In this document: piece after piece, positions 29,510 through 39,460 of the stretch
Numbering within the stretch: the stretch's first letter is position 1
Layout of the letters: each line of letters starts with the position of its first letter
Assembly (NCBI GenBank): GCA_001839685.1
Contig: MLAK01001293.1
Location: 50,401 to 97,098, forward strand
Reading direction: 5' to 3'
Length of the DNA: 46,698 nucleotides
Source of the DNA: Tritrichomonas foetus
Taxonomy: Eukaryota > Parabasalia > Tritrichomonadida > Tritrichomonadidae
Notes under the pieces: model-generated
Seen by the model: only the letters and a program-made list of their open reading frames with translations
What the model was told of the DNA's origin: nothing
Database searches by the model: none
Position numbers and translations under genes: made by a program

Positions 29510-32500
29510 TCAATGTTTTTTGTTTTTTCCGAATTTTTGTTTTTGAGCTGCAGCAATCACATATTGTGCTTTCTTTGCATCAATATTTAATTCATCGTGT
29601 GTTGTTTCAAGGCTTGAAGCAATAATTCCTTTTAATTCAGGTGTAAAGTTTACTGCTGCATTAATTAAAGTTGGGCGTGATTTATAAAGCTTCATTCTCA
29701 CATAAACAAGGCCAACTGCATCAATCACACTTTCTTGAAGAACCCTTGGTGCATCTTCAGTGATGCTTTCTAAAAATCCACATAAAAGAGAAGTTGCGAT
29801 GGCATCGTCTCCTTTTAATCTTGAAAAGGAAGGCATCACCATTCGCATAAAGAAATCAAGTTTTCCGTTATCTTTTCGAATCATTGATTGACAATTTTGA
29901 CAAACCATTTTAAAGACGTCAATTCTTGTATTCATTAAGAAAAGACGGCCAGCAAGAAGTGCCATTTCGCAACTTTTCCTTTCCATTAATAATAAGAAAA
30001 ACTTATATGAAACTTCACTATTCATCGTTGTCGTGAGTTTAGCAAGACACAAACAGGCTAAATCACGTTTGTGCCAAGCTCGACCTAGTCCAAAGATTGG
30101 TTCAGTTAACATATCAGCTATTTGGTCATCACTATATTGAGAAAATGCTAAAGAACAGTGTGCAAAAGCTTGTGCATGCTCATATGGGCTTTGGTATTCA
30201 CGATTAATGATATCAGGATCTTGAACCAACACCATGTCACGTTCAACAAGCATTTTAGCAATATCAAAAATTAAATCACTTGGATTAGAATAATTTGAAC
30301 TCTTTTTGTACAGAGAGTCTGCACAAGGAAGTTCAGAAGCAATTCTGTCAAATGTCTGAAGCATACTTTTCGGTAAAATGTATCTAAACCTCAATGAAAA
30401 ACTAGTTAACCAATGCAAGGGTGCCGAATCATGAATTAAAAGATCGGACATTGAGTTTAATAATTCGCCAGCCAAATCTGTATGTGAAGCCAATAATAAA
30501 CGGCCAAGAATTGCCTGTGCAATAGGTAAAGCAAACTCACATTGTCGCAATTCAAATCTGCTTTTACCAAATTCTTCTGAATAAGAATCATTTGCAAGCA
30601 TTGTTTGAATTTTAGTGACGAGAAGTGAAGAAAAATCACGATTTTGAAGGAAATTGGTCATTGATAACATTCTTAAAACAACTTGTAAAGAATCAGAATA
30701 TTGTTTAAGAAGATTAGAAGCATCTTTAGCAGCAGTATGAGTTGTCATATTATCAATTGAATACAAAATTGGTTGAGTTGGTCCACAATCAACGCTCTCA
30801 ATGATGAATAAATTGCGTGACTGTAAAAGTGGATTGATCCGTAATTTCTGCATGAGTTCTTTCCTTACTTTCATTAAATCTTCATAAGCTTCACATGTTT
30901 CAATCAATGTAGTATCTGGAATAGCATCAATATATTCTAGTAAAATCAATGCATCATCAGAGTTCTTAAGAGATTCAATAATTTTAGGATTTAATTTCAC
31001 TCTTTCGCATTGTAGAAGCTTTGAAATCATTAGTCTTGCACTGTTTTGGATTTCTGCTTCTTTTGCAGAATGAACGCAAAATGGAATTAAATGCTCATTT
31101 GTTGAATGATGAAGGAGAACAGGGAAAAGATGTGAAAAAGCACCACGAATTGTCAAATCCGCAAGTTTACTTTGTCTATGAACAATATCAAAAAATTTCA
31201 CGCCAAGTTGATCAGCAAAAGCTGGTGATAAAATTGCAAAAACAGTTTTTACAAACCCGCAAAAATTATCGGTGAACATTTTAGTTTCTGCGCAATCACC
31301 TAAAGTTCTCTGTAATGAAAATGTTATGCATCTCAGAAGTAAAATTCCCATTGAAGAAACATGAAGTGGTCCAAGGGGCCTTTCTCTTGCAACACTCAAA
31401 ACTGCCTTCATTTTATTATAAAGTGTTGCAGACGATAAATGAAGAAATGATAAGAAATCATTATCACTTTTCTTATTACAAGCTTCATTTTCAAATGCTG
31501 GTCCAGTTGATAAGAAGTAATTTGATAAAATTGTTGGCATTTTGGACACAAAATTATCAAGTGTGTCGTTTGTAGACAAATCTACCATTATATATTGTGA
31601 TGGTTTAATTTCATGAAGCTGGACATCATTTTGAATGAGTAGCTCTTTTGGTGTCAATAAATTAAAGAGATACATATTAACAGGAATATGATTAATCATA
31701 GCAAGGATACAAAAAGGAGATAAATATGGTCTAGATTGTAAAAATTCACTTAATGCTTGTCCATCAATTTGATTAGCAAGTGAAAAAGCATGAACATATA
31801 AAAAAATAAGTGAGAATGCAAAAACTAACTGTTCTTGAGTTGCGTCTCGAGCATTATTTAAATCTTTAATTAAGTCAATGATTGCATTTGTCAAAACTGT
31901 TCGAGAATTCCGATGATTCATTAATGGCTTGAAAACATCAAGCGGAGCATGATTTAAAATTAGCCTCTTAAAGTGAATAAAAATAGCGGCTTGAAAAGAT
32001 GGATCATTTTCTAATTCTAAAACTAAACCTGGCAAATTTGTGTTTTTCATTTTTCCTGCTTTCAAATTATTTGGTCCAAAATAAGGGAAATTAAAAGTAC
32101 TGTTATAATTTTTAGAGGCAGTTTGATTGAAATTATTTGTCAAATTTGGATTGCTATGTGAATTCACCATATTTGGATTATTTGAATTATTTGAAAAAAT
32201 GTTGTAATTTGAAGGAAGTTGAATTGAAGGAAGAAAAGGAACAATTTGGCCATAAATTGAAAACGGTTTTATGTAAGATCGAAGTTGAATAATTCGTTCG
32301 TTAATTGGCGCGTAAAAACCTCTTAAAAGCCAATGCGGTTGATACATTCCCCAATTCAAATCGAATGCGCCAGTCAAAAGAATCACCGGCGGCACTTTAA
32401 GCGATATCATACCGATGAGTTGTAAAACGAGCTGGATTTTCGGTAATTTCTCTTCACCACTACTGCTGATATTTGTGACCAGCCAATTACCTAAAAAGGC

Positions 32501-32635
32501 GAAAGCTGGAACAAGTTTCGATGTTGTCGATTCGTTAATAAGCGATTTAATTTTGTCAACGTTATCGTCTTTATTATTAAGAAAACTAACGATCATTGAG
32601 AGTAATTCGTTTGGAGAGTCGAGGATCCGAAGCAT
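29510..32635 (-). CDS. Large helical protein of unknown function, 1041 aa
   Basis: I do not recognise the family. The protein is 1041 aa, without a convincing signal peptide. It is rich in amphipathic helices, like armadillo/HEAT-type scaffolds. An Asn-rich, disordered loop lies at about 142-192 and divides a conserved-looking N-terminal block (VPPVILLTGAFDLNWGMY at about 82-99, then QPHWLLRGFY) from the long helical body. The C-terminus is basic (QKFGKNKKH). It diverges from the TPR protein across 209 bases and may share its promoter. Subunits of large RNA- or transcription-related complexes have this look, but no diagnostic motif is visible. Confidence 0.85.
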   Translation of the reverse strand: MLRILDSPNELLSMIVSFLNNKDDNVDKIKSLINESTTSKLVPAFAFLGNWLVTNISSSGEEKLPKIQLVLQLIGMISLKVPPVILLTGAFDLNWGMYQPHWLLRGFYAPINERIIQLRSYIKPFSIYGQIVPFLPSIQLPSNYNIFSNNSNNPNMVNSHSNPNLTNNFNQTASKNYNSTFNFPYFGPNNLKAGKMKNTNLPGLVLELENDPSFQAAIFIHFKRLILNHAPLDVFKPLMNHRNSRTVLTNAIIDLIKDLNNARDATQEQLVFAFSLIFLYVHAFSLANQIDGQALSEFLQSRPYLSPFCILAMINHIPVNMYLFNLLTPKELLIQNDVQLHEIKPSQYIMVDLSTNDTLDNFVSKMPTILSNYFLSTGPAFENEACNKKSDNDFLSFLHLSSATLYNKMKAVLSVARERPLGPLHVSSMGILLLRCITFSLQRTLGDCAETKMFTDNFCGFVKTVFAILSPAFADQLGVKFFDIVHRQSKLADLTIRGAFSHLFPVLLHHSTNEHLIPFCVHSAKEAEIQNSARLMISKLLQCERVKLNPKIIESLKNSDDALILLEYIDAIPDTTLIETCEAYEDLMKVRKELMQKLRINPLLQSRNLFIIESVDCGPTQPILYSIDNMTTHTAAKDASNLLKQYSDSLQVVLRMLSMTNFLQNRDFSSLLVTKIQTMLANDSYSEEFGKSRFELRQCEFALPIAQAILGRLLLASHTDLAGELLNSMSDLLIHDSAPLHWLTSFSLRFRYILPKSMLQTFDRIASELPCADSLYKKSSNYSNPSDLIFDIAKMLVERDMVLVQDPDIINREYQSPYEHAQAFAHCSLAFSQYSDDQIADMLTEPIFGLGRAWHKRDLACLCLAKLTTTMNSEVSYKFFLLLMERKSCEMALLAGRLFLMNTRIDVFKMVCQNCQSMIRKDNGKLDFFMRMVMPSFSRLKGDDAIATSLLCGFLESITEDAPRVLQESVIDAVGLVYVRMKLYKSRPTLINAAVNFTPELKGIIASSLETTHDELNIDAKKAQYVIAAAQKQKFGKNKKH

Positions 32636-32844
32636 ATTGGAAAGAAAGAGAGAAGATTTTAAAAATATTATGTTTTTTATCGTTCGTCACTTTTCTGAAT
32701 ATAACTGGTCATAATTTCAAAAAGTTGGGAAATTTCCTTCTGACTTCTCGCCAAATAAACTATCAAAAAAAATGTCATGGTGAAATTAATTCACGTATAA
32801 GTCACAAATAATTGACCTTTCATCAAGTCAAACTAATTTTATAA
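32636..32844. promoter_or_regulatory. Shared divergent promoter region
   Basis: A 209-base spacer between the starts of the 1041-aa gene (-) and the TPR gene (+). TCAAAAAGT at 32717-32725 sits roughly midway, about 80 bases from one start and 120 from the other. ATTGACCTTTCA at 32811-32822 lies about 25 bases before the TPR ATG and resembles the TTTGACCTTTCA unit found in the foldback element. Confidence 0.45.
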
Positions 32845-35800
32845 ATGACATCCAAAGCATCACCACAAGATAAAAAACTTATTGCTTCTGGCTTTGCAAA
32901 CATTAAAAAATTTATCCAAGAAGAAAACTTTAACCAAGCGCGAACAGAAATTCGAAAAATTACTCCAATTATTAATCGCGTCCATTTATTCGAATACGAG
33001 CTTTGTTTGATGAATCTTTTGATTTCTGATAAAGAAGGCAAACCAGAAGAAGCCATTTCGAACGCACGAAACGCAATTCGAATAAAGCCCGATGAAATCA
33101 ATCCGCGTGGAGTTTTGATCAAAAATTTGAAAGCACTTGACAAAAACGATGAATGGATAACCGAAGTAATGCTTATTTTTACAACAGAAAGCCTATCTCA
33201 AAAAATTTCATCAAAAATGATGATTGAAGACATTTCCCCATATTTGAAAGATTTCGATGACGACCATCATGAATTAACACTTGCATTCATTGAGGCGTTC
33301 AAAAAGCTCGAAAATTATCAGACAATTGATATCATCGACCAAATACCAGAAACCGATGACACTATAGAATTCCGAGTAGATCTCCTCAAGCCGATTGCTG
33401 AAAAAGACCAAAAGGCGTGCAGCCAATTGGTAAATATTTTGATTTATGAAATCTCTGACCAAAATATTTCAGAAATTGAAAAATATGCTAAAATTCTTCC
33501 AAACGATGATGAAAATCGTTTACTTTATGAGATTTATTATGGAAATGATCCTTTAACAAACGCAAAAATTCATTCTCAAAAAAGTGACAAGTTTAGAAAG
33601 TTTGTTGAAGCTGCAGAAAGTGGAGATGTTAACAAAATTAAACAGCAACTCGAATATGATACTCATTTTTCATCCGGCTGGGTTTATCTTGCGTCACTTT
33701 TGGAAAACACTACAGACAAATTGAATGCTTTTCAAAAAGCTTTACAATCGAATCAAAAATCTATTAAACTTTTAGAAAATATAGCAGATTTACAAAGTCA
33801 ATTAAATCGAATTGATGATACAGTTTCAACTTATAAGAAAATAATGGAATTGAATCCAACACTCGGTTCAAAATTGTTAGTTGAATATTTAATTAAAAAT
33901 AATCGAATTGAACAAGCTGAAGCCATCCTTGGATCTTCTGGGTCTAATAAAAGTCTTTCTTTAACATTAAAAGCATCAATTGCCGTTCATCATTATCAAA
34001 AGAATCATGATAAAAATTCATTAAAGTTTATTTTAGAAATTCCTTGTGATTCAGAAATTGCAGAAACAAAAGCTTTTGTTGCATTTGAACTTCGAAATGA
34101 GATTGGTGATAAATGCCAACAATACTTTGCTGAATCACTAAAAGTTGCAAAAGATAATGGAAAAATTTATGCCTATTTCGGTAAATGGCTTGATGAAAAA
34201 GGTGAAACTGAAAAGGCAAACTTTTTATTCGAAAAAAGTGTAAGTTTTGGAGAAAAAGATGATTTAGCATGTGATAGAGTTACACGTAGATTGTTATCTG
34301 AAGAGAAACTTGAAGAAGCTCTTGATTTATGTATAAGACTTGATAATGATTGGTCACATTTCAGAGCTGGTTTGATCTTACAAAGACTAGGAAGACATGA
34401 ACGAGCTAGTTCTCAATTACAAACTGAAGTAAGTAAAAGACCCAAGAATTTACAAGCATGGAGAGCACTAGCACAATCTTATTTAGTACTTGGAAGAATG
34501 ATGTCTTGTTCATCAGTTGCTGACTATTTAAGGAGTCAGGGAAAACCAGACGAAGATTTGGAATTCCAAATTGCTAGATTTAATGAAAAGCCTATCAACG
34601 AAAGAGCTAATTTTGAAATTGAAAGAACACCAATGAAATTCTTCAATTATTTACAACAAACTATTTCATTCATTAACAAGATGGCTAAATTTGGTCGTTT
34701 GGAATCGTGTAATATTTTAATTTCAACAATCGAACCAAAAATAAATGATTTTATTACAAAATGGTCTAATATGGCGGCGTCTTTGAAATTGTGTGGTGAT
34801 TTCTATTTAACTGCATTCCAGATTACCAAAAATCAACAATTTGCTGCCAAAGCTATTGGATACTTTAAGCAACGTGCCGAAAGTGATATTCGACCTGAAT
34901 CTTTCATTGATTTAGCAAATGTTTTAATGAATATGGGCCAAATTGAGCAATCTGTTCAAATGTTAAGAAGAGTTGTTCATAAATTCCCAGATAGTGCTCC
35001 ACTTTGGACAAATCTTGGTGTTGCTTTCGCATTATCTGATAAAGTTTCATTTGCACGTCATTGTTTATGTGTGGCTGCTAAAATTGCAACTGATAACGAA
35101 TCCTCAAAAATTTATGCTTATTGCACATACATTGCACGACTGATTCATGACACAAATCTAGAGTATCGTGCTATGGATGCTGCAAAAAGATCTAATCCTT
35201 ATGATCCTGATGTTTGGCAACTTTCTGCACAAGATCAATCTCATGGTTCTCGAAATAAAAAATCTAACCGTAACAACAAAAAGACAAATACTTTAATGGA
35301 TCAATTAAATGCTTCTTTAATTTCTTATGAATTTGGAACAAGTCCAAATATTATTAAACATATTGCACGTTTATATTTGAGCCTTAATGATCCTTTACAT
35401 GCTTTAGGATTCGCGCTTTCATCTGATGATCCATCATTAATTGCTGCTTCCTATGAAGCACTTGGAAAATATGATCTTGCTCTTACTTTTGCACAAGATG
35501 AAGCAACTAAAAATCGACTTTCTTCTCTTTTACGCGAAAAGAATTCCAACAATGAAATCCTTAATATGTGTATTGACAATAATTATCAAGAAGCATTAAA
35601 TATGTTAAAAGAAAAGACAGATTTTATTTCTGTTATTGCTTCTGCAGTTTGTCTGTTTTCTTTAGATAAAAAAGAAGAAGCAGCAAAAATTCTATTTGAT
35701 GTGAAAGAAAAACTCATTAATATAGAAAACAGTCATAATGAAACTAAAGTTACTTCAAGCGAAAATGAAAATTGCTATAATGTTGATCAATTGATTGATG

Positions 35801-36306
35801 GATTAAATAAATTAATTCTAAAAATAATTCCAAAAACTACTGAATCTAATGTTGAGCCTACTGATTTTGAAACTGAATATCTTTTGCAACTCAGAAAGTC
35901 AAATGGAAATCAAGGAGTCGCAATTTCAACAGCAATCAAAAAGTATGAAAATTATCCTGCTGCAATTACAATGTATGTCATTGCAGCCTTAAAGGATGTT
36001 CCTAATGTTTCACAAGAACTTTTAATACAACGTGCTGAAGCACTTGTTACAATCTCTCCTTCAAGGCAATCAATGATTCTTCTTCTTTTAGTTCAAATTA
36101 AACTTCAATTATGGATTGAAGCATTTACAGTGATGCAAAGGCTTTGTATTTTGATTCCCGGTTTTATGAATAAAACACGAAGTTTGTTTAATCATTTGAA
36201 AGAAAAATATGATGTAGCAATCAAAAATGCGCCAAAGAAAGCAAATTCAGGTTACTACACCGTAGATGGTTACATTGGTGATGATGGATATAATGATGAG
36301 GACTAA
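32845..36306 (+). CDS. TPR-repeat protein, possibly Ski3/TTC37
   Basis: 1153 aa, built almost entirely of tetratricopeptide-type helical hairpins. Clear repeat phrases include EEAISNARNAIRIKPDE (about 73-89), a repeat around WRALAQSYLVLGRM (about 540), and APLWTNLGVAFALSDKVSFA (about 717-736) followed by a unit ending SNPYDPDVWQLSAQ. Size, full-length TPR content and the central WxxLGVAFA/SNPYDPDxW pair recall Ski3, the scaffold of the Ski complex that feeds RNA to the cytoplasmic exosome. A charged Asn/Lys loop lies at about 800-820. Other long TPR scaffolds (for example APC or O-GlcNAc-transferase type) are possible; no glycosyltransferase domain is present. Stop context is TAAA. Confidence 0.7.
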   Translation: MTSKASPQDKKLIASGFANIKKFIQEENFNQARTEIRKITPIINRVHLFEYELCLMNLLISDKEGKPEEAISNARNAIRIKPDEINPRGVLIKNLKALDKNDEWITEVMLIFTTESLSQKISSKMMIEDISPYLKDFDDDHHELTLAFIEAFKKLENYQTIDIIDQIPETDDTIEFRVDLLKPIAEKDQKACSQLVNILIYEISDQNISEIEKYAKILPNDDENRLLYEIYYGNDPLTNAKIHSQKSDKFRKFVEAAESGDVNKIKQQLEYDTHFSSGWVYLASLLENTTDKLNAFQKALQSNQKSIKLLENIADLQSQLNRIDDTVSTYKKIMELNPTLGSKLLVEYLIKNNRIEQAEAILGSSGSNKSLSLTLKASIAVHHYQKNHDKNSLKFILEIPCDSEIAETKAFVAFELRNEIGDKCQQYFAESLKVAKDNGKIYAYFGKWLDEKGETEKANFLFEKSVSFGEKDDLACDRVTRRLLSEEKLEEALDLCIRLDNDWSHFRAGLILQRLGRHERASSQLQTEVSKRPKNLQAWRALAQSYLVLGRMMSCSSVADYLRSQGKPDEDLEFQIARFNEKPINERANFEIERTPMKFFNYLQQTISFINKMAKFGRLESCNILISTIEPKINDFITKWSNMAASLKLCGDFYLTAFQITKNQQFAAKAIGYFKQRAESDIRPESFIDLANVLMNMGQIEQSVQMLRRVVHKFPDSAPLWTNLGVAFALSDKVSFARHCLCVAAKIATDNESSKIYAYCTYIARLIHDTNLEYRAMDAAKRSNPYDPDVWQLSAQDQSHGSRNKKSNRNNKKTNTLMDQLNASLISYEFGTSPNIIKHIARLYLSLNDPLHALGFALSSDDPSLIAASYEALGKYDLALTFAQDEATKNRLSSLLREKNSNNEILNMCIDNNYQEALNMLKEKTDFISVIASAVCLFSLDKKEEAAKILFDVKEKLINIENSHNETKVTSSENENCYNVDQLIDGLNKLILKIIPKTTESNVEPTDFETEYLLQLRKSNGNQGVAISTAIKKYENYPAAITMYVIAALKDVPNVSQELLIQRAEALVTISPSRQSMILLLLVQIKLQLWIEAFTVMQRLCILIPGFMNKTRSLFNHLKEKYDVAIKNAPKKANSGYYTVDGYIGDDGYNDED

Positions 36307-36779
36307 AAATTGTTTTATCAAAATATTTCTTTTGATTTAGAATATTATTATTCTTGAGATTTATATGCATTATAATGAATGTTATGATATCAATCAACAG
36401 TTTATCTGTGATAATAGGTTGCATTAAAAGAGATTCGAAAGAAATTATAAAATCGAAAAATTTGGCAATACTGTAATCATTAAAAAACAATTTTATTCAT
36501 AAAAATTCCGTACCCATGCCATTCGAGTAAATTATCGCTTAATGATTCAAATAATTGAACTTTATGAACCAATTCATCAAAAGAAACTAAAACTCTTGAT
36601 GAATAATAATTATCCATCAAAAGAAATTTCAAACAACACTTTAAAAGTTTGTTTGGATTCCAACGAGGGGAAAGAAATTATTTTCATTCAAATAAAATCG
36701 AATGGCACAAAAATATTACACAGAAAATCACATAAAATGCAATATCAATATTTCAAACATATGAAAAGTAAAAAAAAAG
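36307..36779. other. Spacer between convergent genes
   Basis: 473 bases between the TPR stop (+) and the phosphatase stop (-). A plus-strand frame at 36542-36805 (87 codons) runs into the phosphatase 3' end on the other strand. It is Lys/Asn/His-rich and has no recognisable motif, so it is not annotated as a gene. Confidence 0.45.
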
Positions 36780-37961
36780 TTAGCCATCATTATCATCAAT
36801 CTTAATTGCTCCATTTGTAAACAATTTCGGAAGCAGATGAACTCTGTTGTGTGGTGTAAGAGATTTTTTTCTGTTAGAAACTGGAGGCTTCATCCTGAAA
36901 GACATGCAGCCTGATCCTGCTTTGTTTAGGGAATGCAAACGAACAAGTTGAGTATTTAAAACCTTTTGTAGCTCATTAGGTTTCATTGATGATGTATATT
37001 TTGAAGTGAAGAAACTTGCTTCTTCTCTTTTCATTTTCTTTAGTGGTGGAAATTGTAATGGCTTCATTATATTCTTTGAAATACATCTAATTATTCCAGA
37101 ATCGTTGTTTACATTATCATGATAATTTGAACAACTAAAAACTGTTATACACATTCCATTTAATTGAGTTTGTATTCCATGCATGACGCACTGATGGGCT
37201 CTTACTAAAGCAGATAAGTTATTTTCTTCAAGGAATGTTTGAAGTGCAATCGCTCCAAAAATGCAGCCTTTTCCGCGCTCATTTTCAGAAAAATTATGGA
37301 AAGTTTTAGAAGGGTCTGACCAAAGGATTGCGTCAATAAATTGATCAGGATCACGGATTGGCCTTTCAATCGAGCTTAGTTGTGAAATTTTGGTGAAATC
37401 GGGTGAAATCCCCCCATGGAGACAAATTATCGAGTCATCGATGATCACAGAAAGCGGCAAATAATCGAACACTTCATTAAATTTTTCCCAGAGTGCTTCG
37501 CTATAAGAACGTGATAGTTCGGCTTTAAATCCATAACCACCATTAATTTTTCGGCATTCATGATTTCCCCTCAATAAAAATATTCGCTCCGGATATATCG
37601 CATTTAAATAGAGAAGCAAAACAATGCATTCAAGACTGAAGTTTCCGCGGTCAACGTAGTCACCAAGAAAGAGGTATTTCGTGCCAATTGGCCCGCCGCA
37701 TATCGAGAATATTCTGATGAGGTCGTGGAAGCTTCCGTGAATGTCGCCAACGATAACACAGGGAGATTGAATGTATTCGACGGTTTTCATTGCCTTTAAT
37801 CTTTGAATGCTGATATTGCACAAATTATTTAGCATATCTTCATCGAACGATGGAAAAGGCACGGAATAGCCAATTGTCATGATGTCTAAGTCGGTTACTG
37901 AAAGTATTTGGTGAAAAGAGGAACCAAAGAAATTGAGTATGTCTGGCTCTTCAAGCATCAT
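36780..37961 (-). CDS. PPP-family serine/threonine phosphatase, divergent PP1-like
   Basis: 393 aa metallophosphatase with all core motifs: GDIHG (72-76), GDYVDRG (100-106), RGNHE (131-135), HGG (182-184) and RAHQ (254-257). These supply the two-metal site and the catalytic His of GNHE. The spacing matches PP1/PP2A/PP2B. Departures: the usual SAPNY is SCSNY (276-280), and CRKINGGYGFKAEL after GNHE is neither PP1 nor PP2B. The N-terminus is about 20 residues longer than typical PP1, and a basic 85-residue C-terminal tail replaces the short PP1 tail. It is probably catalytically active. The subfamily is uncertain; trichomonads carry many divergent PPP enzymes. Confidence 0.93.
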   Translation of the reverse strand: MMLEEPDILNFFGSSFHQILSVTDLDIMTIGYSVPFPSFDEDMLNNLCNISIQRLKAMKTVEYIQSPCVIVGDIHGSFHDLIRIFSICGGPIGTKYLFLGDYVDRGNFSLECIVLLLYLNAIYPERIFLLRGNHECRKINGGYGFKAELSRSYSEALWEKFNEVFDYLPLSVIIDDSIICLHGGISPDFTKISQLSSIERPIRDPDQFIDAILWSDPSKTFHNFSENERGKGCIFGAIALQTFLEENNLSALVRAHQCVMHGIQTQLNGMCITVFSCSNYHDNVNNDSGIIRCISKNIMKPLQFPPLKKMKREEASFFTSKYTSSMKPNELQKVLNTQLVRLHSLNKAGSGCMSFRMKPPVSNRKKSLTPHNRVHLLPKLFTNGAIKIDDNDG

Positions 37962-39460
37962 CTTCGATTTTTTTGTCTGAATTTAAATGCATTTTACTAT
38001 TTACTATTCTCAATTTCTTTGAAAAATTTGATATAAAAGTGCAATTTCAATGAACGCTTTGTGAATATTAAAGAAAAATCTATTTCAAAGTAATTAACTT
38101 TTTCTATACTTTTAATCATTATATGATTTATATTTTCTGTGGTGAGTTTACAAAAGTCGAGAAATACTTTGAATACGAGCGATGAATGTTTGAGATGAGA
38201 ATGACTTAAAAGTTGATGTGATTCGATTTTTTGGAATAAACATAGATGAGATGACAAATATTGAAATTTTGATTATGGGCGAATTCAATGAAAAATATAA
38301 TCAATTTCTTTACATAAATTTTTTGCGGAATAAAATTGAATATCAATCAAATGTTCGTGAAAATATTACAATTGTATTATTTTTGAATGTTTTTTGAATT
38401 TTTGAGCTTTCTCAATTTTTACAGTTCATTATCATTATTCTCAATATTTGAATGATGGATAAGAAATTTCTCAAATTTTTCTGTAACAATACATCAAGTG
38501 AAAGTATCTTAAAGGTATCACCCACAAAAAGTCGATTTTTTTTCTGAGCATTTGATAAGAAAGGGCAAATGTCAGTAAACCTATTTAATAATTGAAATCA
38601 TCACAACTATAGACAAACTTTTTGAATTCAGAAAGTGATATGGATATGTTAATGAAAGTAAGACTAACCAAGTTTAAAATGGTCTTCACATTAGAAAACT
38701 ATGAATGATTTCAGATGCAGCCAGTGGTGCTTATTTTGAGTAAATAAATGTTAACCTTATATTTTGCTTTGACTTGAATTGGTGTGTAGATCTGAATATC
38801 TTGGCATTTGGGATTCAAATTGCACATGAAATCCTATGTTATTAGGGTGTCATATGGGTCCTTTTAATAAATAAATGGCTTATGAAGCCAGCATTTGTTG
38901 TGTTCATCAATTAAAGTTTTCAATTTCGTGCCTAAGGCAATCTAACATATGTTTGAATTGTCCATAGTATCAATAGGATCAGTATTAGTTTATAATGCCG
39001 AATGGTTTAAATGATTGTCTAAGAAACTTCATCTTTTATTTTGGATCTAATTATTCAATAATTTTCTAATGTTCATCATTTGCAAGAGATTTCTCATTAA
39101 TGGTTTTATCTCAATTAACATTACTTCTCAATAGATTATTATTCTCTGTAGAATGCATGCGCACTCATTTTACATAAGTAAAAATTTATCGAGGAAAATT
39201 CTTAACTATAAAATCATGGAAAATAAAAAACTGATAAGAGAAAAGTGGAAAAGAAAAAAATTATGAGACATGATTTTATAAAACTTTGTAATAATAAACT
39301 GCCAAAATAATTTCCACCTTTCATGAATAGGAACAAAAATTATGATGAAACAAGTGAGCGAAAAATGAAGAATAAGTGAGACAAAATGATAATCTAGAAG
39401 TAAAAGCAAATTAAGAAAGGAATAATTTCGAAAATCAAAAATTACTCTTTCGTTTCACTC
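37962..39460. other. 1.5 kb gene-free spacer
   Basis: This spacer lies 5' of the phosphatase and 3' of the phosphodiesterase, both on the minus strand. ACTTTTTGA at 38617-38625 is 656 bases from the nearest start, further than elsewhere. A somewhat less AT-rich stretch at about 38640-39000 has no open frame and no RNA-like fold by eye. Short frames at 37997-38257 and 39206-39409 are unsupported. Confidence 0.5.

Noticed and set aside
36542..36805. 87-codon plus-strand frame between the TPR and phosphatase genes
   Set aside because: It overlaps the 3' end of the phosphatase on the other strand and is Lys/His-rich without motif; chance cannot be excluded.
38640..39000. Possible decayed gene in the 37962-39460 spacer
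   Set aside because: It is slightly less AT-rich but no frame, motif or similarity to another part of the window could be found.
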